Positions 10,276-19,311 of a DNA stretch of 46,008 nucleotides are shown here, in pieces. Both the position numbers and the translations under genes were made by a program. How positions within the stretch are numbered: position 1 is the first letter of the stretch; the number at the start of each line of letters is the position of its first letter. This stretch comes from Clostridium sartagoforme AAU1 (GTDB taxonomy: Bacteria; Bacillota; Clostridia; Clostridiales; Clostridiaceae): assembly GCF_000401215.1 (NCBI RefSeq), contig NZ_ASRV01000149.1:1-46008 (forward strand), read 5' to 3'. The notes under the pieces were generated by a model that saw only the letters and a list, made by a program, of their open reading frames with translations, had not been told where the DNA came from and did no database searches.

Positions 10276-11172
10276 TTAATTTTGCTTAAGTTTCCCAAGT
10301 TGTTCACTGTAAAAATCTACAATTCCTTTTATCGTGGCTGAACATAAATCTCTTCTTCCTTCAAGAATCCATTTGATTATTTTAAATAATCTTGTTATGT
10401 AGAAATATGTTGTATAATATACTTTGTTTTTTGAGTTATATCTTTTGTTAAATAAAAGCCTATTTCTAGTATTATAATAAATATAAATATATGACTCTTC
10501 TCCACCAGTTGATGCACTTACTCTATGATACATAAATGCATTTGGAATATATTTTATTTTAAAGCCTTCTTTAAGCATTCTGACAGATAAATCGGTATCC
10601 TCATAATAAAGAAAATAATCATCATTCAGTTTTCCAATTTTCCTAATCACTTTCTTTGGAATCAACAAACAACATCCAGTAGCTATTTCTACATTATAAG
10701 ATAAGTTGTACTGACTCTTATCTTCCTCACCTAATCCTAGTTGATATGGAATTCCTTTTTTCCATAACATTTTCCCACCTGCTGACCAAATTACTTTATT
10801 ATTATCAAAATAATATATTTTAGGAGTAATCACAATTTCAGCATTTGATTCTCTAATCATAATATTAATCATATCTTTATCAATTATAGTGTCATTATTT
10901 AACAACATTACATAATCGCAACCATTACTTAATGCATAATCTATCCCTAAATTATTTGCTCCACTAAAGCCCAAATTTTCTGCTGACTTTATTAGTACTA
11001 TATCTTTACTATAGTCTCTTTCAAGTATCATTACAGATTCATCATTAGAAGCATTATCAACTACTATAATTTCAAAATTACTGTGACTTGATTTCTTAAT
11101 TGATTCAATACAATCTGAATTAAATTTAGCTCCATTATAATTAACAAGTATAATTCCTACTTTATTATCCAT
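10276..11172 (-). CDS. Glycosyltransferase family 2, rhamnosyltransferase-like
   Basis: 298 residues, GT-A fold. It starts VGIILVNYNGAKFNSDCIES, then has IIVVDNASNDES and the metal-binding MLLNNDT. This NYNG...NASxD...NND pattern with a YYEDTDLSVR segment is common in dTDP-rhamnosyltransferases of the WbbL type, so rhamnosyl transfer is a reasonable guess given the rfb genes next door. The C-terminal part contains YIYIYYNTRNRLLFNKR, again typical of that group. It lies 17 bases before the polymerase gene start. Sugar specificity is inferred, not shown. Confidence 0.85.
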   Translation of the reverse strand: MDNKVGIILVNYNGAKFNSDCIESIKKSSHSNFEIIVVDNASNDESVMILERDYSKDIVLIKSAENLGFSGANNLGIDYALSNGCDYVMLLNNDTIIDKDMINIMIRESNAEIVITPKIYYFDNNKVIWSAGGKMLWKKGIPYQLGLGEEDKSQYNLSYNVEIATGCCLLIPKKVIRKIGKLNDDYFLYYEDTDLSVRMLKEGFKIKYIPNAFMYHRVSASTGGEESYIYIYYNTRNRLLFNKRYNSKNKVYYTTYFYITRLFKIIKWILEGRRDLCSATIKGIVDFYSEQLGKLKQN

Positions 11173-11191
11173 TTGATACCTACAACCTCAT

Positions 11192-12340
11192 TTATTTTAT
11201 AAACTTTCTTAATATTTGTTCATTTCCCTTAAATCCAAATTGATGATTTATTAGTTTTAATGATTTTTCTGACATATAAATTCTCATTTCTTTATTTTCA
11301 TTAAGTAGATTTATTTTATCAGCAAACTCTTCAAAACTATCAGTAACTATAAATTCATCTTTATAATTAATCCCTTCAGCTCCAATTGATGTAGTCAACA
11401 CTGGTATTCCATTAGCTAAACTTTCTAAAACTTTAATTTTAATTCCTGCTCCTAGAGTTAATGGGACTATTGATAAATCTATAATTGAAAAGTATTCACT
11501 TGGATCGTCTACGAACCCTGTTACTATTATATTATCATTCTGCAAATCCATTATTCTTTTAGTTGGATTAGCTCCAATAATATAAAATTTCACGTTTTCT
11601 TTATTTATACTAGGCCATATATCATTAACAAAATTTAATACTGCAATTTCATTTTCTTTTCTATTCATTGCTCCCCAGTACATAATATTAAATGTATCAT
11701 GCTCTTTATATTTAAAATTCCATTTATTAATAAATGGACTTAAAATATCTACATTCTTTAATTCACTTATTAGATTTTTATCTTTTTCATTTAATGTATA
11801 AATTCTATCAAACTTTTTAAGTTGACTTAATTCATATTTCCTTAGTCTTTTATATTCGAACTTATACAATGCTTTTTTTAAGAATTTAGCTTGGTTAACT
11901 CTTCTTTCTAAACCCAAAAAAGAAACATCATGTTCTATAATAGAAATCTTTGAAGTTGGAAATCTTTTTCTAAGGAAATCTATATATGAAATATTTTGGG
12001 TGTAATCTATAATTATATAGTCGTATTTTTTATCTATTTTCTCTAATAAGCTTATAACTCTCTTATCAAATCTAACAGATGCTATTATAGGTTTTAATAT
12101 ATTTTTAAATATATTAACAATTTTCTTTTTCTTAGAAACCTCAATATAATATTGATCTTCTGTAATAATCTTAATATCGCTATCATCTTTTCCATATTCA
12201 TCTGAATTAAGAGTACATAATAAATCTACATCACAATTGATATTTTCTCTTAATGTTCTTATTATATTATAAGTTATATTAACCCCAGCTTGACTAGCAT
12301 TCCTTTTTGGCAAAAATGATGATATGTATAATACTTTCAT
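11192..12340 (-). CDS. Glycosyltransferase, GT4-like
   Basis: 382 residues with a GT-B layout. The N-terminus MKVLYISSFLPKRNASQAG resembles acceptor domains of GT4 enzymes; the C-terminal half has FNIMYWGAMNRKENEIAV, VKFYIIGANP, a VTGFVDD segment and GAGIKIKVLESLANGIPVL, the donor-site region seen in GT4 transferases. Substrates are not predictable. The ATG at 12340 is preceded by GGAGAG, which lies inside the 3' end of the upstream glycosyltransferase gene, so the two genes overlap by 47 bases. That overlap may be exaggerated by a homopolymer shift (T5 at 12344-12348): one more base would end the upstream gene at an ATGA junction. Confidence 0.85.
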   Translation of the reverse strand: MKVLYISSFLPKRNASQAGVNITYNIIRTLRENINCDVDLLCTLNSDEYGKDDSDIKIITEDQYYIEVSKKKKIVNIFKNILKPIIASVRFDKRVISLLEKIDKKYDYIIIDYTQNISYIDFLRKRFPTSKISIIEHDVSFLGLERRVNQAKFLKKALYKFEYKRLRKYELSQLKKFDRIYTLNEKDKNLISELKNVDILSPFINKWNFKYKEHDTFNIMYWGAMNRKENEIAVLNFVNDIWPSINKENVKFYIIGANPTKRIMDLQNDNIIVTGFVDDPSEYFSIIDLSIVPLTLGAGIKIKVLESLANGIPVLTTSIGAEGINYKDEFIVTDSFEEFADKINLLNENKEMRIYMSEKSLKLINHQFGFKGNEQILRKFIK

Positions 12341-13199
12341 TTATTTTTCTCTCCATTTCATTTTTCCAACTTTCATACCTATAAATCTGCAGAAAAAATT
12401 CATAAATACTTTTAAAATAGATATATTTTTTATCCTGTAAAATTCTTTTTAAAATATAAATAAAAACATCTATTCCTCTATCATTAGCACTATATTCATT
12501 CAAGTAATCATTTGCTGCGAAAAATGTTCCTATATCTTTATATCTTTTATAAACCTCTTTTAACGAAAACTCATGAGAATGAATTATTATTGAATCAGCA
12601 GCATAATTAATTTTATATCCATTCATGATTAATTTATAAGCAAAATACATGTCTTCATTAGTAGGAAGATTTTTACCATCATAACCATTTAATTTTATAA
12701 ATGTTTTCTTTAATATTGCTGAAGATGCATCTGAAAAGAAGAATGTCATTAGTCCTAATTTTTCAATATCTTTTTCTGATACAATTCTAGATTCCTTTGA
12801 ATAATTTATTTCTCTAGTATACTTTTCAATAGTATGATTATCATACGCTATTTGTCTACTAAATGCGGCATCACATTTTCCATCTTCTATAGAACTTACT
12901 AATTCATAAAGCCAATTTGTATCACAAATTTTTATATCTTGAGTTATAAATACTACTATATCTCCCTTAGCTTCAAAAGCTGCTTTTTCTCTAACTAAGC
13001 TATGAGAAAAATTATTAATTGATATTTTAGTATATTCTACATTCAATTTTTCAAGTATCTCTTCACTCTTATCTTTAGAATCTGTAAGAATAAATTTAAT
13101 TTCTGATATATTGACACCTTTTTGTTTTCTTATATCTGTATATAAAGCTTCAATATATTTTTCTCCATTATATATAGGACATATAATACTTATATCCAC
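12294..13199 (-). CDS. Glycosyltransferase family 2
   Basis: 301 residues, GT-A fold, starting SIICPIYNGEKYIEALY, with an ITQD metal-binding element in place of DxD, FFFSDASSAILKK, and the acceptor-side NEDMYFAYKLIMNGYKI. This set resembles rhamnosyltransferase-type GT2 proteins. Translation starts at a GTG (13199) behind GGAGGAATAAGG. The last 15 residues (reading to 12294) run through the ribosome binding site and start of the next gene. Adding one base to the T5 tract at 12344-12348 would end the protein at TGA overlapping the next ATG, a more usual junction, so the annotated C-terminus is doubtful. Confidence 0.82.
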   Translation of the reverse strand: MDISIICPIYNGEKYIEALYTDIRKQKGVNISEIKFILTDSKDKSEEILEKLNVEYTKISINNFSHSLVREKAAFEAKGDIVVFITQDIKICDTNWLYELVSSIEDGKCDAAFSRQIAYDNHTIEKYTREINYSKESRIVSEKDIEKLGLMTFFFSDASSAILKKTFIKLNGYDGKNLPTNEDMYFAYKLIMNGYKINYAADSIIIHSHEFSLKEVYKRYKDIGTFFAANDYLNEYSANDRGIDVFIYILKRILQDKKYIYFKSIYEFFLQIYRYESWKNEMERKINESIIHIIIFAKKEC

Positions 13200-13201
13200 C
13201 C

Positions 13202-14257
13202 TTATTCCTCCATATATTTCATTTTATCTAATTGTGCTTTGGCTTCTTTAATTTCTTGTTCATTACTTTTGGAAGAAATCATTATATAATCTTCAGTTTC
13301 AACAACAATTATATCTTCAATCCCATTAACTACTATTGGTTTTCGCGATAGAATAATATTGTTACTTGAATTATGAGTGATTCCATTAGCTATAAATACA
13401 TTACCATTTTCATCTTTTTCAGCATACCTCTCTAAGCTATTCCAACTTCCAACATCATCCCATCCAAAATCACAAGGAATAACATAAATAGACTGAGCCT
13501 TTTCCATTACTCCATAATCTATAGATATAGCATCTGTATTATGATAATTATTATCTATTATTTCTTGTAAATCTTCATATTCACATGAAATTATACCTTC
13601 TAAAGCTTCATATGTATTTGGTAAAAACTCACGAATAAGTTCAATTATATATGTTGAATTCCATACAAATATTCCACTATTCCATAAATACTTACCACTC
13701 AATAAATATTTTAAAGCACTTTCATAATTAGGTTTTTCTACAAATTTAATTGCTTTATAAATTTCATCATGATTATTCTCGCTTATCTGTATATATCCAT
13801 AACCAGTTTCTGGTCTATTAGGTCGAATTCCAAATGTTATAATCGCATTACTATTTTTAATTAAATAATTATTTGCTTTTTCAATAACACTAATAAATTT
13901 ATTCTCTTTTGATACTAAATGATCAGCTGGTAAAACTAAGATATTACAGTTAGGATAATATTTATTTATTAAAATTGAAGAAAGTGCTATACAAGGAGCT
14001 GTGTTCATACCAAATGGTTCTACAATTATGTTCTTATCTGGAATATTAGGTATTTGTTTTTTTACTAAATTTACATATTTTTTAGATGTACAAATAAATA
14101 TTTTTTCAATATCCATATATCCATTTAGCCTGTCTACAGTCATTTGCAACATCGATCTATTTCCAAGCAATTTTAAGAATTGCTTTGGTTTTTCCTCAGT
14201 GGAGACTGGCCAGAACCTAGTGCCTCTTCCTCCTGCCATAATAAGTGCACATTTCAT
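13202..14257 (-). CDS. manC: Mannose-1-phosphate guanylyltransferase (single domain)
   Basis: 351 residues; makes GDP-mannose from mannose 1-phosphate and GTP. The pyrophosphorylase signature MAGGRGTRFWPVSTEEKPKQF is at the N-terminus, LVLPADHLV is the nucleotide-sugar region, and FVEKP is present around residue 165. The length corresponds to the single-domain form; the phosphomannose isomerase domain of long ManC proteins is absent. No phosphomannomutase, GDP-mannose dehydratase or fucose synthase lies in the window, so GDP-mannose is probably the donor itself and the mutase must be elsewhere. AGAGGTGA precedes the ATG at 14257. Confidence 0.92.
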   Translation of the reverse strand: MKCALIMAGGRGTRFWPVSTEEKPKQFLKLLGNRSMLQMTVDRLNGYMDIEKIFICTSKKYVNLVKKQIPNIPDKNIIVEPFGMNTAPCIALSSILINKYYPNCNILVLPADHLVSKENKFISVIEKANNYLIKNSNAIITFGIRPNRPETGYGYIQISENNHDEIYKAIKFVEKPNYESALKYLLSGKYLWNSGIFVWNSTYIIELIREFLPNTYEALEGIISCEYEDLQEIIDNNYHNTDAISIDYGVMEKAQSIYVIPCDFGWDDVGSWNSLERYAEKDENGNVFIANGITHNSSNNIILSRKPIVVNGIEDIIVVETEDYIMISSKSNEQEIKEAKAQLDKMKYMEE

Positions 14258-14282
14258 CTAATCACCTCTTATAATGTATTTA

Positions 14283-14947
14283 TTATACTGCTCCTTCTTT
14301 TTTGATAACAGAAATAAAAGTTTTTAATATAATTTTTATATCCATTAATAAAGATCTATTCTTAATATAATACATATCCATTTTAACTCTTTCATCATAA
14401 GTTGTATCACTTCTACCATTTGCCTGCCAATATCCTGTTAATCCAGGTAATATAGAAAATACGGCTTCAGCATATGATCCATATTTTTCAATTTCCTTTT
14501 CAACTATTGGTCTTGGGCCAACTATACTCATATCACCTTTTAATATATTTATTAGTTGTGGCAGCTCATCCAAGCTTGTCTTTCTCAAGAAACCACCAAC
14601 TTTTGTTATTCTTGGATCATTATCTAATTTAAAATTTATATAATACTCATTTTTTTGTTCCTCTGTGAAATTTTAAAAATTTCTTCTGAATTTTCATACA
14701 TTGTTCTAAACTTATAAATTCTAAATTCTTTCATATCCTTACCAATTCTATTTTGTCCAAAAACTATTTTCCCTTTTGAATCAAATCTTATAACTATTGC
14801 AACAATTATAAATATTGGACTTAATAAAACAATGGAAATCAATGATAAAACTATATCTGCTAATCTTTTAACTGCATTATAACCAACCTTATTGGTCGCT
14901 TTATATGTTATTTCAATTTGCTGATTACTAGTATTAATATTATCCAT
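14283..14947 (-). pseudogene. Initiating undecaprenyl-phosphate sugar transferase (bacterial sugar transferase family), one frameshift
   Basis: First gene of the polysaccharide operon. The N-terminal piece has AVKRLADIVLSLISIVLLSP (membrane hairpin) and GQNRIGKDMKEFRIYKFRTM; the C-terminal piece has LRKTSLDELPQLINILKGDM, SIVGPRP and LPGLTGYWQANGRS. Together they cover a complete PF02397 sugar transferase of about 220 residues, which loads the first sugar phosphate onto undecaprenyl phosphate. The two halves are out of frame at T4 14671-14674; one extra base gives EEIFKNFTEEQKNEYYINFK across the junction. GGGGGAT upstream selects the ATG at 14947. If the break were real the operon would lack its initiating enzyme, so sequencing error or a redundant enzyme elsewhere is likely. 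Confidence 0.88.
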
Positions 14948-15324
14948 ACCTATCCCCCTAATTATCAAAACAATAAATTTCTAAATCATTATCATTAATA
15001 TTTAAATATTCTTTCTACATATTTATTACTAATGCTACAAATAATATTACTATTTATAGCACAAATAATTATATCATAGATATTTATCAAAACAAACCCT
15101 TGTAATTTAATACCAATTATGTAAATTCAGTGTTTTTTATTGGCTTATTTTTTATTATTTTAAAAATTAAATTAAAATTTTCTTAAAACATAAATATTCT
15201 ACTAATATTAACTTAATATTAATTTTCATAATGTTACGCTAATAGTTCTCTGTCGAAATTTACGATATTTTTTTATCAATTATATAGTTAAATATTATAA
15301 TTTATAGAATTAATTAAATAAAAA
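14948..15324. other. Intergenic region: 5' leader and upstream region of the polysaccharide operon
   Basis: About 380 AT-rich bases without a credible gene. Reading on the minus strand it holds the operon promoter (15068-15095), then a hairpin at 15034-15060 (arms GCTACAAATA and TATTTATAGC with one mismatch) within the presumed leader of about 120 bases, then the GGGGGAT ribosome binding site. Nothing recognisable as a riboswitch class was seen. Bases 15100-15324 are featureless AT-rich DNA. Confidence 0.6.
15068..15095 (-). promoter_or_regulatory. Putative sigma-A promoter of the polysaccharide operon
   Basis: On the minus strand TTGTTT (15090-15095) and TATAAT (15068-15073) are separated by 16 bases, a good vegetative promoter. 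It faces the sugar transferase at 14947 with a leader of roughly 110-120 bases. No other promoter-like site as good was noticed in this gap. Confidence 0.55.
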
Positions 15325-15367
15325 AAATACTTATAATCTACATTTTATATTAGTATTATAAGTATTT
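15325..15367. terminator. Intrinsic terminator after the M6 protease gene
   Basis: A perfect 13-base inverted repeat (AAATACTTATAAT at 15325-15337 with its complement at 15355-15367). On the minus strand it is followed by a run of T. It lies eleven bases beyond the protease stop codon, so it most likely ends that transcript; the plus-strand side also has a T run, so it may work in both directions. Confidence 0.75.
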
Positions 15368-15377
15368 ACATTTTTTT

Positions 15378-17684
15378 CTATTTAAATACATACTTTAAGG
15401 AATTTATGGAATTACTTGAAACTCCTCCACCTATCTGTATTACTTCTTTACTTTGTTTTTTTTCAAATACTATATTTTGATCTATATCTAAATAATCATC
15501 ACATAAAACTATAGCACCACTATTTAATGCAGCCACAGGCCCTGCGCTTAATGCATCTATAAGTTCATATCCCTTTGATGCATATATCTTTTCAATATAA
15601 TTACCAAAAAATCTTTCTATTACTAGTGCATTAGTCTTATATCTATCACTTCCTCCTAGCCTATTTCCTTTAATATCTGAAGTAGTAATCAAATTAATAT
15701 CATTTAATAGCTTATCTGATATAACTCCCGTGCCTCCAATTATATATGCATTTTTTAACCCTTCACCTTTTAACCAATTATAACCATTAGAATTTAAAGA
15801 ATTTATTTCTGTTAATATTATTGGCATTTTATCTCTTCCTGAAATAGATGCTATTGACATTGCATCTGCTTCCGCATATCCATTTGCTATCACTATATTT
15901 TCAACATCATAACAATTATTATCTATATATTTTGCAATTGTAAGAGATGTTTCATACCTATCACTTCCACCTAGTCTTTCAACATTATTTACTCCTAATT
16001 GATTTAACTTTGTTTGAACATTCCTAGATACTACGCCTTCTCCTCCTGCTATTATTGCTTTTCTTGCTCCAAGTCTTTTTATTTCATTTATTGTTTCTAG
16101 TGGAATGCTATCACTTTCTACTAATAATATAGGTGCTTTTAAGTATGTAGCTAAAGGAGTAACAGCTAACCCATCTGCTATTGCTAGTCCATTAACTAAT
16201 ACTACTGTATCAGATGAAGTAAAGTTTGAACTACTAAGTTTTGCTGCTGTATCATATCTATCTACTCCTATAATACTTGTAAACTTAAATTCATTATTTT
16301 CTTTTGGAAATGTAACTTTAAAACTTATTTCATTTCCCTTTGCACTACCTACTTCTGAAATTACAATTCCACTATTTTGCCCATTATCAAAAAATAAACT
16401 ATTTGAAATAAATCCACTATTTAAATCATTACTCCCAATGCTTGTCCGTCCTGATTCCTGTGATAAAAATGCAGTTCTTGTATTTCCAGACGCATATGTA
16501 TTATTAATATCACCATTTCTAAAGACATAAATATGATCTGGATATCCATTTCTATTTCCTAAATATGCGTTAACATTTTCATTTATTCTATAAACAATAA
16601 GTCCTGAACCAGGCAGAGTGCTGTCCCAATTTCCAGACTTCTTTCTGAATTCTACCATAAAATATTCTTTTTCTGACAAAGGCGATTTAATTTTAAATGC
16701 AACTATATCATTCTTATTTGAACTTTGCGATGATTTAACAGTATATGTTCCATCACTACTGATTTCTTCAATATTCATGTTCAATCCACTATAAAAATTT
16801 CTAGTATATACTAAAGGTAACTGGCCATATCCATCTGTATTTGCCATTACATCCCATTCTCCGACTGGATTTCCTCTATAATAATATCTGTATAAATCAG
16901 GGTAATTAAATGCATGTAAAAATTCATGTATTGCTACTTTTATTAAACTTTTATTAAAAATATTATTTTCATCAGTTCCTACATTAATTAAATTATATGT
17001 AGCTAACTTTTTCCCATTTATTGATGAGTCACCAAAAAATCTAGTTTCATGCGGCCATAGCATATTGCTTCCTACCGTAGCTCCTGTACATAAAAAAGTT
17101 ACTACATCAATTTCACCATCACTATTTTTATCTAATTCATCAGCTGATAAACTTATATTATCTTTTATCGAATCAAATGCCCACTTTATAAGAGCTTCTT
17201 CTTCTTTACTTCCTGCCGCATATTTTTCATAATAACTTCTTGTTTGTGGTGCCTCAATTGATAAATATGTATTATTTCCTTTAGGATAAATATCAGTATT
17301 TACTTTTACTTCTCCATAAGTTAAATCATTTATATATGAATTTAGTGAAATTGAGCCTTCATCTGCAACTTTATCATTATTTAAATCATTAAATAAATTA
17401 TATGCTTCATATAATTGCTTTGATTTTTCTACATTCATAAACTCATTTTCACCTTTGAATCTAATAATCACAACTATATTATTTACTGTTTCTGATGATC
17501 CATTTGACATTAATGGTAGATTATTATTTTCTAAAGTTTCACTAAGGTTATCTACTCCAAGGCTTGTCCCATTTTCTATCATATAATTATAAATATTATT
17601 TTTCTCTATTGCGTCATCTGCTAGAGGTTTTACTGATGGTACTAAAAAGAGTAACGATAATATGACAGATATTATTTTTTTCAT
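15378..17684 (-). CDS. Secreted M6 family metalloprotease with three CWB2 cell-wall-binding repeats
   Basis: 768 residues with an N-terminal signal peptide (lysines, then a hydrophobic stretch to about residue 20). The protease domain contains the zinc motif HEFLH at residues 253-257 followed by NYPDLY at 260-265, the arrangement of M6 (immune inhibitor A-like) peptidases. The C-terminal 300 residues hold three CWB2 repeats, each opening with a DRY element (VDRYDTA, SDRYETS, SDRYKTN) and containing IIAGGEGVVS, IIGGTGVIS or IQIGGGVSS. CWB2 modules hold proteins on the clostridial wall by binding an anionic polymer. Its position between the polysaccharide operon and the LCP gene suggests the polymer made next door may be its anchor; that is inference. 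It is transcribed alone, with its own terminator. Confidence 0.92.
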   Translation of the reverse strand: MKKIISVILSLLFLVPSVKPLADDAIEKNNIYNYMIENGTSLGVDNLSETLENNNLPLMSNGSSETVNNIVVIIRFKGENEFMNVEKSKQLYEAYNLFNDLNNDKVADEGSISLNSYINDLTYGEVKVNTDIYPKGNNTYLSIEAPQTRSYYEKYAAGSKEEEALIKWAFDSIKDNISLSADELDKNSDGEIDVVTFLCTGATVGSNMLWPHETRFFGDSSINGKKLATYNLINVGTDENNIFNKSLIKVAIHEFLHAFNYPDLYRYYYRGNPVGEWDVMANTDGYGQLPLVYTRNFYSGLNMNIEEISSDGTYTVKSSQSSNKNDIVAFKIKSPLSEKEYFMVEFRKKSGNWDSTLPGSGLIVYRINENVNAYLGNRNGYPDHIYVFRNGDINNTYASGNTRTAFLSQESGRTSIGSNDLNSGFISNSLFFDNGQNSGIVISEVGSAKGNEISFKVTFPKENNEFKFTSIIGVDRYDTAAKLSSSNFTSSDTVVLVNGLAIADGLAVTPLATYLKAPILLVESDSIPLETINEIKRLGARKAIIAGGEGVVSRNVQTKLNQLGVNNVERLGGSDRYETSLTIAKYIDNNCYDVENIVIANGYAEADAMSIASISGRDKMPIILTEINSLNSNGYNWLKGEGLKNAYIIGGTGVISDKLLNDINLITTSDIKGNRLGGSDRYKTNALVIERFFGNYIEKIYASKGYELIDALSAGPVAALNSGAIVLCDDYLDIDQNIVFEKKQSKEVIQIGGGVSSNSINSLKYVFK

Positions 17685-17865
17685 TCTTTTCCCCCTAAAT
17701 ATTAAAAATATTCCTTTATTTTAATTAATTCTATTTTTTCATATGAAACTTCACGCTATCACATAAAATTTTATACTATAATTCTTCAAAAACTACTCGT
17801 AGTAATTTTATCATTTTTTACATTTAATATCAAATACACTTATTTAAAATGTACATTTTTCTCTA

Positions 17866-17895
17866 TTTCCAATATATCTTTATTTTTGCTATAAT
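17866..17895 (+). promoter_or_regulatory. Putative promoter of the LCP gene
   Basis: An extended -10 (TTTGCTATAAT, with TATAAT at 17890-17895) with a weak -35 TTTCCA at 17866-17871, 18 bases upstream. The LCP ribosome binding site (TTGGAGG) and ATG follow at normal distance. The divergent gap 17685-17865 otherwise holds only AT-rich sequence. Confidence 0.5.
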
Positions 17896-17927
17896 ATATC
17901 TATATTTCAAAAATTGGAGGCTAATAT

Positions 17928-18887
17928 ATGAAAAAAATGTCAAAAAAGAAGATTGGACTTATTTCTGCAATTGTAATCCTTTTAATAATTATAGGTTCAA
18001 TAGTATCTTATACATATTATCTATCTAGTAAAGTTGAAAGAGTTGAGGTTGATAGAAATGAAGTTACTAATACAGGGAAGGAAGCCCCTAAAGAAGCTAA
18101 TGATGTTATAACTATTGCTTTATTTGGAAGTGATTTTTCTGAACTTTATGAAGTAAGTGCTGCAGATGCAACAATGATATTATCTATTGATACAAAAAAT
18201 AATAATATAAAGCTTTGTTCTTTAATGCGTGATATTTACTTAGATTTACCTCAAGGTGGTAAAATGAACTTAAACTATACAATTTTAGATGGTGGACCTA
18301 GTTCAATACTAAAAGCAATTAACTATAATTTTAATTTAAAAATAGATAAGTTTGTACAAGTTGACTTAGCAAGACTTCCTAAAATAATAGATGCACTTGG
18401 TGGAGTAGAAATTGAAATAACTCCTGAGGAACTAGAATATATTAATGGATATATTGATAATATAGATCAAAACAATGGGACAACTACTAACCATATAACA
18501 ACTTCTGGTATGCAGCTTTTAGATGGAACTCAAGCTTCTGCTTATTGTAGAATTAGATATACAGCTGGTAGAGATTTTAAAAGGACTGAACGTCAAAGAG
18601 ATGTATTAAATGCTTTATTTGTTAAATTTAAAGATATTAATTTAACTGAAATTCCTAGTCTTATAAATAATGTATTACCATTAGTTACAACTAACCTTTC
18701 AAACTCTGAAATTATATCAATTTCAAGTAAAGCTTTAGGAATGGGGTTAAGTAATATAGAACAAGGAAGATTTCCTTCAGATGAAAATATAATAAGTGCA
18801 GGATTTACAGATATGTACCATACTAATATAGATATAGATGGAACAACCAAAGAACTTCATAAATTCATATTTTCCATAAATGAATAA
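17928..18887 (+). CDS. LytR-CpsA-Psr (LCP) family cell-envelope polymer ligase
   Basis: 319 residues: a short cytoplasmic tail, one membrane helix (about residues 9-30) and an extracellular LCP domain. Family residues seen are the Arg/Asp in SLMRDIYLDLP, and RIRYTAGRDFKRTERQRDVL near residue 210, which binds the lipid pyrophosphate. LCP enzymes transfer undecaprenyl-linked glycopolymers onto peptidoglycan. It lies beside the polysaccharide operon, so it probably anchors that polymer or its glycerol-phosphate-decorated form. It has its own promoter and a terminator five bases after the stop. Intact. Confidence 0.93.
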   Translation: MKKMSKKKIGLISAIVILLIIIGSIVSYTYYLSSKVERVEVDRNEVTNTGKEAPKEANDVITIALFGSDFSELYEVSAADATMILSIDTKNNNIKLCSLMRDIYLDLPQGGKMNLNYTILDGGPSSILKAINYNFNLKIDKFVQVDLARLPKIIDALGGVEIEITPEELEYINGYIDNIDQNNGTTTNHITTSGMQLLDGTQASAYCRIRYTAGRDFKRTERQRDVLNALFVKFKDINLTEIPSLINNVLPLVTTNLSNSEIISISSKALGMGLSNIEQGRFPSDENIISAGFTDMYHTNIDIDGTTKELHKFIFSINE

Positions 18888-18891
18888 TGAA

Positions 18892-18924
18892 AAAAAGATT
18901 GGATGCAGAAGCGCCAATCTTTTT
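18892..18924 (+). terminator. Intrinsic terminator of the LCP gene
   Basis: A perfect 11-base inverted repeat (AAAAAGATTGG at 18892-18902, complement at 18914-18924) with an 11-base loop, ending in a T tract. It starts five bases after the LCP stop and may also serve the convergent small gene at 18931-19158. Confidence 0.8.
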
Positions 18925-18930
18925 CCTATT

Positions 18931-19158
18931 TTAAATAAGTGTGCAACTTATTTCTTGATATCTTTCTTCATCTTTAGATACAATATATAAGTTAAAGTTA
19001 TTTAGCTCTTTTATTTCAGATGTTTTTATAGAAAAGTTTTTTAGAGCTGTTTCTGACTTGTGAAAAATACTATACTCTAAGTAACTAAAATCACTATATT
19101 TACTTAGCGTATTTGACGCAGTAACTACAAAATTATCTTCTTTATAATATCTCTTCAT
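18931..19158 (-). CDS. Small hypothetical protein, start uncertain
   Basis: 75 residues, no family recognised, no membrane segment or signal. A GGAGG ribosome binding site lies at 19195-19199, some 36 bases upstream of the ATG at 19158, which is too far. In between, another frame reads GLNSYKEFKRIFK up to a TGA at the ATG, so the gene may start further upstream and be out of frame by one base here, as in several neighbouring genes. It is convergent with the LCP gene and shares its terminator. It could also be a gene remnant. Confidence 0.4.
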   Translation of the reverse strand: MKRYYKEDNFVVTASNTLSKYSDFSYLEYSIFHKSETALKNFSIKTSEIKELNNFNLYIVSKDEERYQEISCTLI

Positions 19159-19311
19159 TTAAATATTCTTTTAAATTCTTTATATGAATTTAATCCTCCA
19201 TATTTTATATAATTTTATAATTTATACTAAACTTATTGAATATTATGATTTTTTAGGATAGAATTAAAATTTAGAAATATAGTAATAAAATATAAATTAC
19301 AAGGAGTTAAT

